DNA from: Phycisphaerales bacterium UBA2421
GTDB lineage: Bacteria > Planctomycetota > Phycisphaerae > Tepidisphaerales > Tepidisphaeraceae
Reading direction: 5' to 3'
Assembly: GCA_002343075.1 (NCBI GenBank)
Contig: DDRH01000007.1
Coordinates: 1-31,479, forward strand
DNA length: 31,479 nt
Position 1 is the stretch's first letter, and every line of letters starts with the position of its first letter. The notes under the pieces are model-generated. The model saw nothing but the letters and a program-made list of their open reading frames with translations, ran no database searches and was not told the DNA's origin. The position numbers and the translations under genes were made by a program. Of this stretch, positions 13,885 to 22,536 are shown one piece after another.

Positions 13885-15027
13885 TTGAAGGCGGTCGCTC
13901 CCAAGCATGTTGCGAACAACAAGGCGGCCGCGAGCGTAAGCGGTCGAATGACACTCATGCCCGAAGTAGCCCCCGTCGAGGCGGCTGTTGGTGAATCGCA
14001 GGTGGCTAGACCTGCCGACGTCGCCCGAAATCCCACGAACCTGAGGCACGTTCTTCCTTTTGAAGAACCCGTACGGAAGCTGGAAATTCAGATCCAGGAA
14101 TTGGAAGCACTGCAGGCGCAACGCAGCGCCGACTACACGCAGGAACTTCGAGCCCTCCGCAATGCATACACCGAGCTTCTCCGCAAGACCTATAACAACC
14201 TGAGCGCGTGGGAAACAGTACAGGTCGCCCGACACCCAGCCCGCCCGCTATTCAAAGACTATCTCGAGATGATCTGCCGCGAGTTCAGGGAGATTCACGG
14301 CGATCGGCTTTACGGCGACGACAAAGCGATCCTCACCGGACTCGCGCGCATCGGCGGGCAAAAGGTGATGCTCATCGGGCACCACAAAGGAAAGGACACG
14401 CGCGAAAAAGTCGCGTGCTACTTCGGCCTGGCACACCCTGAAGGCTATCGCAAAGCCCTGAGGGCAATGAAGTTAGCCGAAAAATTTGGCCTGCCGGTGG
14501 TCTGCCTCGTGGATACGCCAGGAGCCTACCCCGGAATTGGCGCCGAAGAACGCGGTCAGGCGGAGTCGATTGCGCGAAATCTCATGGAAATGAGCCGCCT
14601 TCGCACGCCCATTGTCTCAGTCGTCACCGGCGAAGGCGGCAGCGGCGGTGCGCTCGGCATCGCGGTCGCCGATCGCGTGGCCATGATGCAGTACGCGTGG
14701 TACTCCGTCATCAGCCCTGAAGCATGCTCTGCGATCCTGTTCAAGGGCAACGAAGCCGCGGCACAGCTTGCAGACAGTCTGAAGCTCACCAGCACGCACC
14801 TTAAACGGCTGGGAGTCATTGACCATGTCGTGCAGGAACCGCTCGGCGCCGCACACCGCGACCCCCACTCGGCGGCGCATACACTTGAGCAGTTTATCTC
14901 CAAGACGCTTCGGGAACTCGGGAAGCTCAAGATCGACGATCTACTCGAACGCCGGTACGAAAAGTTCCGCGCGATGGGCCAGTTTGAGGAAGCCTCCCGG
15001 GCAAAACTCCGCCTGGCGTCGGCATGA
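13885..15027 (+). CDS. accA: Acetyl-CoA carboxylase carboxyltransferase subunit alpha
   Basis: With AccD it forms the carboxyltransferase of acetyl-CoA carboxylase, making malonyl-CoA for fatty-acid synthesis. The body aligns along its whole length with AccA: LPFEEPVRKLEIQIQELEAL (the N-terminal coiled coil), LVDTPGAYPGIGAEERGQ, VTGEGGSGGALGIAVADRV, WYSVISPEACSAILFK and EPLGAAHRDP. The start is unsure. The TTG at 13885 has a strong GGAAGG 5 nt upstream (380 residues). GTG 13756 would be leaderless, next to a GATAAT box. ATG 13948 has no ribosome site. All give an N-terminal extension of at least about 25 residues relative to E. coli AccA (319 residues); that extension is Ala/Val/Lys-rich and looks disordered. 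It is divergent from tyrA; accD is not in the window. Confidence 0.93.
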   Translation: MKAVAPKHVANNKAAASVSGRMTLMPEVAPVEAAVGESQVARPADVARNPTNLRHVLPFEEPVRKLEIQIQELEALQAQRSADYTQELRALRNAYTELLRKTYNNLSAWETVQVARHPARPLFKDYLEMICREFREIHGDRLYGDDKAILTGLARIGGQKVMLIGHHKGKDTREKVACYFGLAHPEGYRKALRAMKLAEKFGLPVVCLVDTPGAYPGIGAEERGQAESIARNLMEMSRLRTPIVSVVTGEGGSGGALGIAVADRVAMMQYAWYSVISPEACSAILFKGNEAAAQLADSLKLTSTHLKRLGVIDHVVQEPLGAAHRDPHSAAHTLEQFISKTLRELGKLKIDDLLERRYEKFRAMGQFEEASRAKLRLASA

Positions 15028-15143
15028 GCTTGCCCCGGCGGGCAGTCAGTGGCCGGTAGCGACTTGCCCGCGCCGTCCAATCGACCCAGACTCCCAAATT
15101 TTCTGCCCCTTCCCAACCTCCTTCCCGCGGTTGCATAAGACTG

Positions 15144-15149
15144 TATAAT
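15144..15149 (+). promoter_or_regulatory. Consensus -10 box (TATAAT) for the lysine-degradation gene at 15206
   Basis: A perfect TATAAT lies about 57 bp before the ATG at 15206. It leaves a leader of roughly 50 nt containing a small hairpin (CCGCG...CGCGG) followed by TTTTT at 15181-15185. No good -35 is visible. Confidence 0.4.
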
Positions 15150-15205
15150 CCCCGTCCCCGCGCGAAGACCTCACGCGGCGTTTTTGCGTGAAGGAACCTG
15201 CCAAC

Positions 15206-16288
15206 ATGCGTCAAGTTTTGCTTCTCGGTGCCGGAAAGATCGGCAAAGCGATTGCCACCTATCTCTCGGCGGCTGGTGATTATGAGATCACGGCCTGTGA
15301 TGTAAATGAAACCAACCTGTCGTCGCTGCACGGCATGGCCCGCGTAACTCCGACCAAGCTCGATGTCGGCAGCGAGTCGGCACTGGCCTCAGCGATGCAC
15401 GGGAAACATGCCGTGCTCAGCGCGCTTCCATATCAGTTCAACAAGCATGTCCTTCCCGCAACGCTCTCGACGGGTGTCAGCTACTTTGATCTGACCGAAG
15501 ACGTCTTGCACACCGAGGCCGTCCGCGCCGCTGCGGCAAAGGCCCGCCAGGGGCAGATCTACATGCCTCAATGCGGGCTTGCTCCGGGATTCGTCGGGAT
15601 CTGCGCCCATCACCTGGCGAAAGGCTTCGACAAGCTCGACGAAATCAAGCTCCGTGTTGGCGCGCTGCCACAGCACCCGGCCAACGCACTCAAATATGCA
15701 CTCACATGGAGCACCGACGGGCTAATCAACGAATATGGCCAGCCGTGCAAGGCCATCGTCGAGGGCAAGCCGCTCACCACGCTCGTGCCGCTGGAAGGCT
15801 ACGAGCGATTCGGCGTTGAGGGCGTTGAGTATGAGGCGTTCAACACATCCGGAGGCGTCGGCGATCTCTGCGAGACCTACTCAGGAAAGGTTCGCAATCT
15901 CGATTACAAAACGCTGCGCTATCCCGGCCATCGTGACCTGATCGCGTTCCTGATGAATGACCTTCGGCTGAACGAAGATCGGGAAACCCTCAAGCGCATC
16001 TTCGAGCGGGCGATTCCCGCGACCGAGCAGGATATCGTCTACGTTTTCAACCTCGTCCGTGGGTGGAAAAACGGTAAGTACACACAGGTTTCAGACTTGC
16101 GCAAGGTATACGCAGGTGAGTTTTTCGGCGCGCCGAGCACTGCCATCCAAATCACCACTGCTGCGGGCATCATGGCGTGTCTCGATCTGCATTTTGAAGG
16201 CAAGCTGCCGAAACAGGGCTTTGTGAAGCAGGAAGATGTGATTCTGGACGATTTTCTGGCGAACCGGTTCGGCAAGGCGTATGTGTGA
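15206..16288 (+). CDS. Saccharopine dehydrogenase family protein (saccharopine or lysine 6-dehydrogenase)
   Basis: 360 residues with an N-terminal NAD(P)-binding motif VLLLGAGKIGKAIA (about 4-17). The family's middle segment follows: MPQCGLAPGFVGICAHHLA, then LRVGALPQHPANALKYALTWSTDGLINEY and the TLRYPGH motif near residue 240. Proteins of this type either split saccharopine to glutamate and aminoadipate semialdehyde or deaminate lysine directly at C6; length and sequence fit both. The next gene is an ALDH7-type aminoadipate-semialdehyde dehydrogenase, so a lysine-degradation role is likely. The start at 15206 is preceded by AAGGA at a suitable distance; the GTG at 15188 would put that site inside the gene. 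Confidence 0.88.
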   Translation: MRQVLLLGAGKIGKAIATYLSAAGDYEITACDVNETNLSSLHGMARVTPTKLDVGSESALASAMHGKHAVLSALPYQFNKHVLPATLSTGVSYFDLTEDVLHTEAVRAAAAKARQGQIYMPQCGLAPGFVGICAHHLAKGFDKLDEIKLRVGALPQHPANALKYALTWSTDGLINEYGQPCKAIVEGKPLTTLVPLEGYERFGVEGVEYEAFNTSGGVGDLCETYSGKVRNLDYKTLRYPGHRDLIAFLMNDLRLNEDRETLKRIFERAIPATEQDIVYVFNLVRGWKNGKYTQVSDLRKVYAGEFFGAPSTAIQITTAAGIMACLDLHFEGKLPKQGFVKQEDVILDDFLANRFGKAYV

Positions 16289-16325
16289 ACGATGTTGGCC
16301 GTGAGTCGATGCTGCTTCAAATGGA

Positions 16326-16476
16326 AATCCGAATGACGTAACCCGAAATCCGAATCAAGCTCGAAACCAGAAAGTTGAAGAGGAAATCGTCGTCAGGCGC
16401 TGCCGCGGCAGAAAGTTAAAACCGAATCTTCGATTCGATGTTCGGATGTGATTCGAGTGTCCGATTTCGTCATTCG
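16326..16476. repeat. Intergenic AATCCGAA-type repeat region
   Basis: AATCCGAATGACG (16326-16338) and CGTCATTCG (16468-16476) form the outer arms, sharing a 9-nt inverted core. Inside are several CGAAATCCGAA- and GATTCGA-like words in both orientations. It fills most of the 254-bp gap between the two lysine-degradation genes and resembles the palindrome after recR in word content. Confidence 0.45.
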
Positions 16477-16542
16477 TCATTGCGCTACTCGGCCGCATTC
16501 ATCGGTGTTTCTCTGTGGCTACAAACGATCCGGAGCAAAGAA

Positions 16543-18072
16543 ATGACCCGCGACTTACTTCAATCCCTCGGCATCAACGAAAGCCAATCCGGCTGCGCCA
16601 TCGGCGCAGATTGGGTCAAAACGGCCGGAACGCCAATTGTCGCGCGATCGCCGATCGACGGTACCCAACTCGGTGTCATTGCGTCGGCAACCCCTGCTGA
16701 TGTCAGTCGCGCCGTTGACGCGGCCCACGAAGCGTTCCTCAAGTTTCGCCTTCTACCCGCCCCGCTCCGCGGGGAACTTGTCCGGCGATATGGCGAGAAA
16801 CTGCGATCCCGAAAGAACGATCTCGCCCAACTCGTCACACTCGAAGCCGGGAAAATCACCAGCGAAGCCGCCGGCGAAGTGCAGGAGATGATTGACATCG
16901 CCGATTATGCCGTCGGCCTTTCCCGGCAGTTGTACGGCCTTACCATCGCCAGCGAGCGTCCCGGCCACCGAATGATGGAGCAGTGGCACCCGCTCGGCGT
17001 CGTCGGCGTGATCACCGCTTTCAACTTTCCCGTGGCTGTCTGGGCATGGAACGCCATGCTCGCCTTCGTCTGCGGCGACAGCGTGATCTTCAAACCCAGC
17101 GAAAAGACGCCCCTTACCGCGATCGCCTGCCATAATCTGCTCATCGAGACCATTCGAGAGATGAATGATCCGGCAATTCCGGAGACCATCTCATGCGTCG
17201 TCGTCGGCGGGCGCGATGTCGGCACAAGCCTGGCGGAGTCGCCGAAGGTGCCTCTGGTCAGTGCCACGGGGTCGGTGCGCATGGGCAAGGAAGTCGGCAA
17301 GACGGTTGGCGCGCGGCTTGGAAGGACGCTCTTGGAACTTGGCGGCAACAACGCGATGATTCTCACCCCCACCGCCGACCTGGAACTAGCGACGCGCGCG
17401 ATCGTCTTCGCCGCCGCCGGCACCGCCGGGCAACGGTGCACCACGCTCCGCCGGCTGATTGCGCACAAATCGGTGTATGCCGAGATGGTGCAGCGAATCA
17501 GCGGCATTTTTGCCCGGCTGAAGATCGGCGACCCGCGCACGCCCGGCGTGCTGGTCGGCCCGCTCATCGATGAAGCCTCTTTCAACGCCTATGAGCACGC
17601 GCTCGCCGAAGCGAAAAAAGCCGGCGCAACGATTCACGGCGGAGGCAAAGCCGCGGGTGTGGAGAAGGGTTTCTACGTTCACCCCGCGCTGGTGGAGATC
17701 ACGCCCGATGCGGCCATCGTGCGGCATGAAACGTTCGCCCCCATTTTGTATGCGTTTTCGTATGAGACGCTCGACGAGGCGATCGCGATTCAGAACAACG
17801 TGCCGCAGGGGTTGAGCAGCGCCATTTTCACCGGCGACGTCCGCGAGGCCGAGCTGTTCCTCAGCCCCGCAGGAAGCGATTGCGGCATCGCCAACGTGAA
17901 TATCGGCACCAGCGGGGCTGAAATCGGCGGCGCGTTCGGCGGCGAAAAAGAAACCGGCGGCGGGCGAGAAAGTGGCAGCGACAGTTGGAAAGCGTACATG
18001 CGCCGTGCCACCAACACCATCAACTACAGCCGCGAACTCCCGCTGGCGCAGGGAGTCAGTTTTGACGTTTAA
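16543..18072 (+). CDS. Alpha-aminoadipic semialdehyde dehydrogenase (ALDH7 type)
   Basis: An NAD-dependent aldehyde dehydrogenase of the antiquitin (ALDH7) group, which oxidises aminoadipate semialdehyde to 2-aminoadipate. The 509 residues carry the catalytic set: Asn161 (AFNFPVA), Glu265 (LLELGGNN) and Cys299 (TAGQRCT). The C-terminal GGAFGGEKETGGGRESGSDSW region and the following KAYMRRATNTINYS are hallmark ALDH7 sequence. The start at 16543 has GGAG 7 nt upstream; a longer frame runs into repeat-derived sequence and is rejected. It follows the saccharopine/lysine dehydrogenase gene by 254 bp of repeat DNA, so the pair may not be co-transcribed, but it makes metabolic sense: lysine to semialdehyde to aminoadipate. 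Confidence 0.94.
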   Translation: MTRDLLQSLGINESQSGCAIGADWVKTAGTPIVARSPIDGTQLGVIASATPADVSRAVDAAHEAFLKFRLLPAPLRGELVRRYGEKLRSRKNDLAQLVTLEAGKITSEAAGEVQEMIDIADYAVGLSRQLYGLTIASERPGHRMMEQWHPLGVVGVITAFNFPVAVWAWNAMLAFVCGDSVIFKPSEKTPLTAIACHNLLIETIREMNDPAIPETISCVVVGGRDVGTSLAESPKVPLVSATGSVRMGKEVGKTVGARLGRTLLELGGNNAMILTPTADLELATRAIVFAAAGTAGQRCTTLRRLIAHKSVYAEMVQRISGIFARLKIGDPRTPGVLVGPLIDEASFNAYEHALAEAKKAGATIHGGGKAAGVEKGFYVHPALVEITPDAAIVRHETFAPILYAFSYETLDEAIAIQNNVPQGLSSAIFTGDVREAELFLSPAGSDCGIANVNIGTSGAEIGGAFGGEKETGGGRESGSDSWKAYMRRATNTINYSRELPLAQGVSFDV

Positions 18073-18153
18073 CTTCTGATTTCTGCTCGCGTGTAACAAA
18101 ACGCGCAAAACTGAATGGAAATTTAGTTGGAGTGCAGCGGCCAAGTTGGTATC

Positions 18154-18170
18154 TTATACAAATTATACAA
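18154..18170 (+). promoter_or_regulatory. Tandem TTATACAA boxes upstream of the first pseudopilin
   Basis: TTATACAA occurs at 18154-18161 and 18163-18170, a 9-bp period. Each contains a TATACA -10-like hexamer 31-47 bp before the ATG at 18201. A TTGGTA lies at 18146-18151 but at too short a spacing for either. It is probably a promoter; which box is used is unclear. Confidence 0.35.
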
Positions 18171-18200
18171 TTCGTCGCCGCGTCCTCGATTGAGGTGATC

Positions 18201-19079
18201 ATGCCGAAGCGTCCCGCTTTCACGCTTGTTGAACTCTTGGTTGTGATTGGGATTATCGCCCTTCTTATCTCCATCCTCATTCCGACCTTGGGTAGTGCTC
18301 AGCGACAGGCGCGGGCTACCAAGTGTGCTGCTCACTTGCGCGAGATGTTTAACGCGATGCAGTATTACTCACAGGAGTTCAAGGGATACTACCCTGTCGC
18401 GCAATATGGCGGCGTGTACAACCTCTACGGCGACCTCTACCCAATCGGTGGGTCGAACGCGTACTACCCAAACTTCATTGCAAAGTATGTGACGAAGTCA
18501 AAGTATGGAACCTCGTCGACGAATGCGCAGGATGCCGGCTACGCTAGGCAATCCGTGCTGTGGGGTTGTCCCGCCTGGGACGGGTACCAGAGTACGACGG
18601 TCGGCGGCATCAATCGCGTGCAGAACGGCTTGGGAATGAACCCTTACCCGACCTTCAAACCCGACAAGTACACCAATACATTCCCGCCTCTGAAAGAACG
18701 CGCGCTCGGCGGCACGTTTGGAGGCAATTTTCAGAAGGCGAACGCCTATTCCGATCCGAGCCGAAAGATGTTGATCGCCGATAGCAAATTCTGGATGTCG
18801 GAGTCGAATCCCGCTCCGGTTCTTACCAGCTATCCCCCTGCGGTTGTGGCCCAGGAGGGTAACAACAATGTCAACACATACACGCCGGGATCAGTCGGTC
18901 AGACGATGATCGATCTCTACCGCCACGGCAAGTATCCGCCCTTGCAGCCGGCGAGAACTACCTACGATCCAAACAAAGGTAAGATTTCCTTCAACATCCT
19001 GTATGCTGACGGACATGTTGTGCAAACCAACGATGCCCGAGAAGCTTATCTTTCGCTTCGTATGAAATTTCCGCGATAG
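18201..19079 (+). CDS. Pseudopilin-like protein (prepilin N-terminus, planctomycete type), copy 1
   Basis: 292 residues. It starts with a type IV prepilin leader: short basic MPKRPA, then FTLVELLVVIGIIALLISILIP, with Glu at position 5 of the mature protein. Cleavage would fall between Ala and Phe; the usual residue before the cut is Gly. The large C-terminal domain ends in LYRHGKYPPLQ and FNILYADGHV, a form of the H-x-n-DG motif seen in the many pseudopilin-like proteins of planctomycetes. The protein is likely exported through a type II-like pseudopilus or displayed on the surface; the role is unknown. GAGG lies 6 nt before the ATG. The next gene is a paralogue. Confidence 0.85.
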   Translation: MPKRPAFTLVELLVVIGIIALLISILIPTLGSAQRQARATKCAAHLREMFNAMQYYSQEFKGYYPVAQYGGVYNLYGDLYPIGGSNAYYPNFIAKYVTKSKYGTSSTNAQDAGYARQSVLWGCPAWDGYQSTTVGGINRVQNGLGMNPYPTFKPDKYTNTFPPLKERALGGTFGGNFQKANAYSDPSRKMLIADSKFWMSESNPAPVLTSYPPAVVAQEGNNNVNTYTPGSVGQTMIDLYRHGKYPPLQPARTTYDPNKGKISFNILYADGHVVQTNDAREAYLSLRMKFPR

Positions 19080-19168
19080 CGATCAGCTAAATGTTTGGCA
19101 GTTCGCGATGGTCGAGCCATTTGATTCGCACGTTGATGCCTTGGTACACCGTAAATGGAGTTATCCGA

Positions 19169-20167
19169 ATGATTCGACCTAAATCTGCGGCTCGGACGCA
19201 ACAGCCTTTACGAGCGCGACGTGCCTTCACGCTCGTCGAGTTGCTGGTGGTCATTGGCATCATCGGGTTGTTGGTGGCGATTCTGCTGCCGGCGTTATCG
19301 AAGGCCAAGAAGCAGGCCAACATCACAAAATGCGCCGTCGCCCTGCGCGAACTCGGCACGGCGATGAATATGTACGCCGTGGAATACAAGGGGTATCTCC
19401 CGCCGGTAACCCTTCGCACCGCAGCCGGGAGGACCTATTCATTGAACGATTCAGTCTGGCCGGTGACAGGAACGAATGAGCTTGTATATCCTTATTGGTT
19501 CAACTTTCTTCAGAAGTACATCACAAAGGGCAAAGTCGGCGGCGAAGCACTGGACGGCCTCAGTATCGGCGAGACAAAGAACCGCACGATCGTGTGGGGA
19601 TGTCCTGAGTGGGAAGGAATTCGCACCACGACGACTTTTGGTGACGGAATCAATCGCGTGTCGGTTGGTTACGGAATGAATGCTTGGCCGACGTTCATGC
19701 CTGATTACCCCCGGGCACCCAATCGGTTTCCGCATCCGAGTGAGGGCAACTATCCGGCCAGAACCCGCGATCGAAATCTCATCGTCGATTTTGGCGGCAC
19801 GATTTCGACAGGCTCATTTCACCAACAAAAGACCTACGGCAAAATGGGCGGGGAAAGAATTCTTCTCGCCGACGGTCTGGGCTACTTTCTCGAAGCTGGC
19901 AATGTGCCGGTTACCGGAGTCACCGCTTCCCAATCGGTTGGAGTGAGCTACGTTTCCTATGCAGACGACGGGTATCTGAAGGGACCTGTGACGACTGTCG
20001 ACCTATACCGTCATGGCAAGCTTGCTCCGCTACTTCCGGGAGGAACACTGGTTTCAACCACCGGCGGCCGAATCGCCTTCAACGCGCTCTATAGCGACGG
20101 CCACGTCGAAACCAAATACGACAAAAAGGACGCCTGGCGCGGCCTGCGCATGCGGTTCCCAAACTGA
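19169..20167 (+). CDS. Pseudopilin-like protein (prepilin N-terminus, planctomycete type), copy 2
   Basis: 332 residues. A longer basic leader (RTQQPLRARRA) precedes FTLVELLVVIGIIGLLVAILLP. It is clearly related to copy 1 along its length: both have W-G-C-P-x-W/E-x-G, a G-x-N-x-x-P-T-F-type segment, D-L-Y-R-H-G-K and Y-x-D-G-H-V followed by a conserved R-M-K/R-F-P end. It is about 40 residues longer, mostly in inserted loops around FDFGGTI-like and SVGVSYVSYADDGYL segments. GGAG lies 9 nt before the ATG at 19169; the frame extends upstream, but without a prepilin leader. It lies 89 bp after copy 1, so it is probably co-transcribed, and is followed by a strong hairpin. Confidence 0.85.
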   Translation: MIRPKSAARTQQPLRARRAFTLVELLVVIGIIGLLVAILLPALSKAKKQANITKCAVALRELGTAMNMYAVEYKGYLPPVTLRTAAGRTYSLNDSVWPVTGTNELVYPYWFNFLQKYITKGKVGGEALDGLSIGETKNRTIVWGCPEWEGIRTTTTFGDGINRVSVGYGMNAWPTFMPDYPRAPNRFPHPSEGNYPARTRDRNLIVDFGGTISTGSFHQQKTYGKMGGERILLADGLGYFLEAGNVPVTGVTASQSVGVSYVSYADDGYLKGPVTTVDLYRHGKLAPLLPGGTLVSTTGGRIAFNALYSDGHVETKYDKKDAWRGLRMRFPN

Positions 20168-20233
20168 ATCGCAATTCAGCGGCCAGAATCGGCTTTGCCC
20201 CTGCGCCAAATTCCGATATACTGCACGAGCTTC

Positions 20234-20262
20234 CGACGCATCGAACACCCTTCGATGCGTCG
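20234..20262. other. Perfect 12-bp hairpin after the pseudopilin pair
   Basis: CGACGCATCGAA (20234-20245) and TTCGATGCGTCG (20251-20262) pair perfectly around a 5-nt loop. It lies 67 bp after the copy-2 stop and is followed by ATTGCTTGG, not a T-run. It may be a 3'-end stabiliser, a non-canonical terminator, or a palindromic protein-binding site in front of the acyl-CoA dehydrogenase. Confidence 0.6.
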
Positions 20263-20384
20263 ATTGCTTGGATGACTGTACACGCTGGCCACGCGGGAGA
20301 CCCCTGCGGGGCCGGTTGTAGAATAGAACGGTGGGCCACAAGCCCGGTTACTCTAACTACGCTCACACGCGAAAGGTTGCGACC

Positions 20385-22406
20385 ATGGCCGACCTTAAGA
20401 ACCTTAAGGGCGTCAGCGAGCGCGATCGCACGATGATTGCCGATGCAGAGGCCCTTCTGGGGCCCGAACCCAGCACAATGGGGTTCGTCAAGAACCTGTT
20501 CTGGGGCCGCCTGCGCGACGAACTTGTCTTTCCCTACCCCGACTACCCGGCCGACGAGCGCGACCGCTGCGACCAACTACTCGCCCGTCTAGATCACTAC
20601 CTCAAGAACGAGCACCCCTCGGTCGCGATTGACCAGGATCAGGAGATTCCCCGGTCCGTTATTGACAAACTTTTCAGCCTCGGCGTGCTCGGCATGACCA
20701 TCCCCAAAGAGTACGGCGGGCTGGGGCTGGGCATTACCTCATACAATCGCGTGCTCGATCGCATCGGCCAGTCGTGCGGTTCCACTGCAGTGTTGGTCAG
20801 TGCCCACCAATCCATCGGATGCAAGGCCGTCATGCTCTTCGGCAACGACGAACAAAAGGCCCGCTGGCTGCCACATTTGGCGCGCGAGTGGCTCAGCGCA
20901 TTTTGCCTGAGCGAGCCCAACGTCGGCTGCGACGCCGGCGGGCAGGAGACTACGTTCACAAAGACCGACGACGGCGAGACTTACATCATCAACGGCGAGA
21001 AAAAATGGGCAACCTCCGGCGCCATCAGCGGATTGTTTACCGTGATGGCACGCGAAAAGCGGCCCGACGGTAAGGGCAAAATCAGCGCGCTGGTCTGCAT
21101 GCCCGACATGGAAGGCATCGAGATCTTCCAGAAGAACCGCAGCAAGTGCGGCATTCGGGGTACTTGGCAGGCGCGCATCCGATTTCACAACGTGCGCGTT
21201 CCAAAGGCCCACCTGCTTCATGCCGAGGGCAAGGGGCTGAATGTCGCGCTCAGTTGCCTCAATTACGGCCGCTGCACCCTGTCGGCGGGCATGCTCGGCG
21301 GGGCACGCCAGGCGATGAATCAATCGATCAAATGGTCGCAGACTCGCTTCCAGTTCAACCGGGCACTGGCCGATTTCGAGCTCGTCAGGAAGCGCATTGC
21401 CAACATGAGCGCGCTGGTATACGCCATGGACGCCATGCTTTACCTCACGACCGGCATGCTCGATCGTCACGACGACGACATCATGCTCGAAACCGCCATA
21501 TGCAAGGTGTTTTGCAGCGAGATGGGCTGGAGAGCCGTCAACGACGCCATGCAGATCATGGGCGGCGAAGGCTATATGACCGAAAACGAGATCGAACGCA
21601 TCTTCCGCGACAGCAGGATCAACCTGATCGTGGAAGGTGCCAATGAGGTCATGCAGAGTTTCATCTTCGCATACGGCGGGAAGCAACTGGCCGAGAAGAT
21701 GATCGGAATCAAGGATCTGGTCGGGTGGGACGCCGACGCGGGTTTCTTTGCCAACCTCGGAAGGATTGCCAAAAACGGCTTCAGGGGCGAAGTAGTCAAG
21801 GCGGCGGTGCCGCTGGGGTTGGAAATCTTCGTCGGGCTGAAGCCGCGCGTCCCGGCGGTGCCGAAGGTGGATGCAAGCCTCACCGGCTATGCTCAGAAGC
21901 TGGCAAAGTTTGCCCGCGACTTAAGCCACGCGTTCAAGCTTGCGTCAAAACGATTTGAAGAGAAGATCATCGATCGGCAGTGTGTTCAGGCACGCATCGC
22001 CGACGCGGCGGTGTGGATGCACGGTTACGCAGCGGTATTGAGCAAGCTCGATCGCCAGATACGCAAAGGCGAACTCGTCGGCGAGCAAGGCGCCCGAGAC
22101 CGATCCGCAGCGCTGCACTATCTCGATATGGCAGAAGTGGAGATTCACGCAGCCATGCACACACTGCACGAGAACAGCGATGCCACGATGCTCTCGGCCG
22201 CTGATGCGGCGCTGAAGTACTCTGCCACGCTGCCGAATCGAGAGTTTGTCGTGCCCGAGCGCTCGCCGGTGGCCAGGGGCACCGGCCGGCACAATCGGCA
22301 GGACGGAATCAAGCAGTTTCCCGGCGACGGACGCGCCGCCGGTGATGGAAACGGCCAGCTCCCCGCAACCGCGGAAGAGCCGGCCGGTGTCGCCGACGGG
22401 CGATGA
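20385..22406 (+). CDS. Acyl-CoA dehydrogenase, long VLCAD/ACAD9-like form
   Basis: An FAD flavoenzyme that introduces the alpha-beta double bond into acyl-CoA. Of 673 residues, the first 430 hold the standard fold: LGMTIPKEYGGLGLG, AFCLSEPNVGCDAGGQETTF, the KWATSGAISGLF strand region, QIMGGEGYMTENEIERIFRD and IVEGANEV, whose Glu is the likely catalytic base. About 240 further residues form a helical C-terminal domain, as in very-long-chain and ACAD9 enzymes, which are usually membrane-associated. The last 50 residues are Gly/Pro/Arg-rich. The start at 20385 is preceded by AAAGG; the frame before it lacks family sequence. It opens the large catabolic run. Whether the substrate is fatty or branched-chain acyl-CoA is open. 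Confidence 0.92.
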   Translation: MADLKNLKGVSERDRTMIADAEALLGPEPSTMGFVKNLFWGRLRDELVFPYPDYPADERDRCDQLLARLDHYLKNEHPSVAIDQDQEIPRSVIDKLFSLGVLGMTIPKEYGGLGLGITSYNRVLDRIGQSCGSTAVLVSAHQSIGCKAVMLFGNDEQKARWLPHLAREWLSAFCLSEPNVGCDAGGQETTFTKTDDGETYIINGEKKWATSGAISGLFTVMAREKRPDGKGKISALVCMPDMEGIEIFQKNRSKCGIRGTWQARIRFHNVRVPKAHLLHAEGKGLNVALSCLNYGRCTLSAGMLGGARQAMNQSIKWSQTRFQFNRALADFELVRKRIANMSALVYAMDAMLYLTTGMLDRHDDDIMLETAICKVFCSEMGWRAVNDAMQIMGGEGYMTENEIERIFRDSRINLIVEGANEVMQSFIFAYGGKQLAEKMIGIKDLVGWDADAGFFANLGRIAKNGFRGEVVKAAVPLGLEIFVGLKPRVPAVPKVDASLTGYAQKLAKFARDLSHAFKLASKRFEEKIIDRQCVQARIADAAVWMHGYAAVLSKLDRQIRKGELVGEQGARDRSAALHYLDMAEVEIHAAMHTLHENSDATMLSAADAALKYSATLPNREFVVPERSPVARGTGRHNRQDGIKQFPGDGRAAGDGNGQLPATAEEPAGVADGR

Positions 22407-22536
22407 CGTTGACCCCGGGCGACACCCGGAGGCGAAGCGTTGACGCAGAATTGCAATGGTGGTGCGGTGGCCGGTTGCGCTGTGACTCAGCCTTCAGCCA
22501 CCCGAAAACAGTGCCGCCATTTCACAAGGAGGCCCC

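Noticed and set aside
16438..16542. N-terminal 35-codon extension of the ALDH7 gene
   Set aside because: The sequence is repeat-derived, lacks family similarity, and the ATG at 16543 has a proper ribosome site.
20739..21686. 315-codon minus-strand frame inside the acyl-CoA dehydrogenase
   Set aside because: Antisense shadow of a strongly conserved gene; no family sequence.
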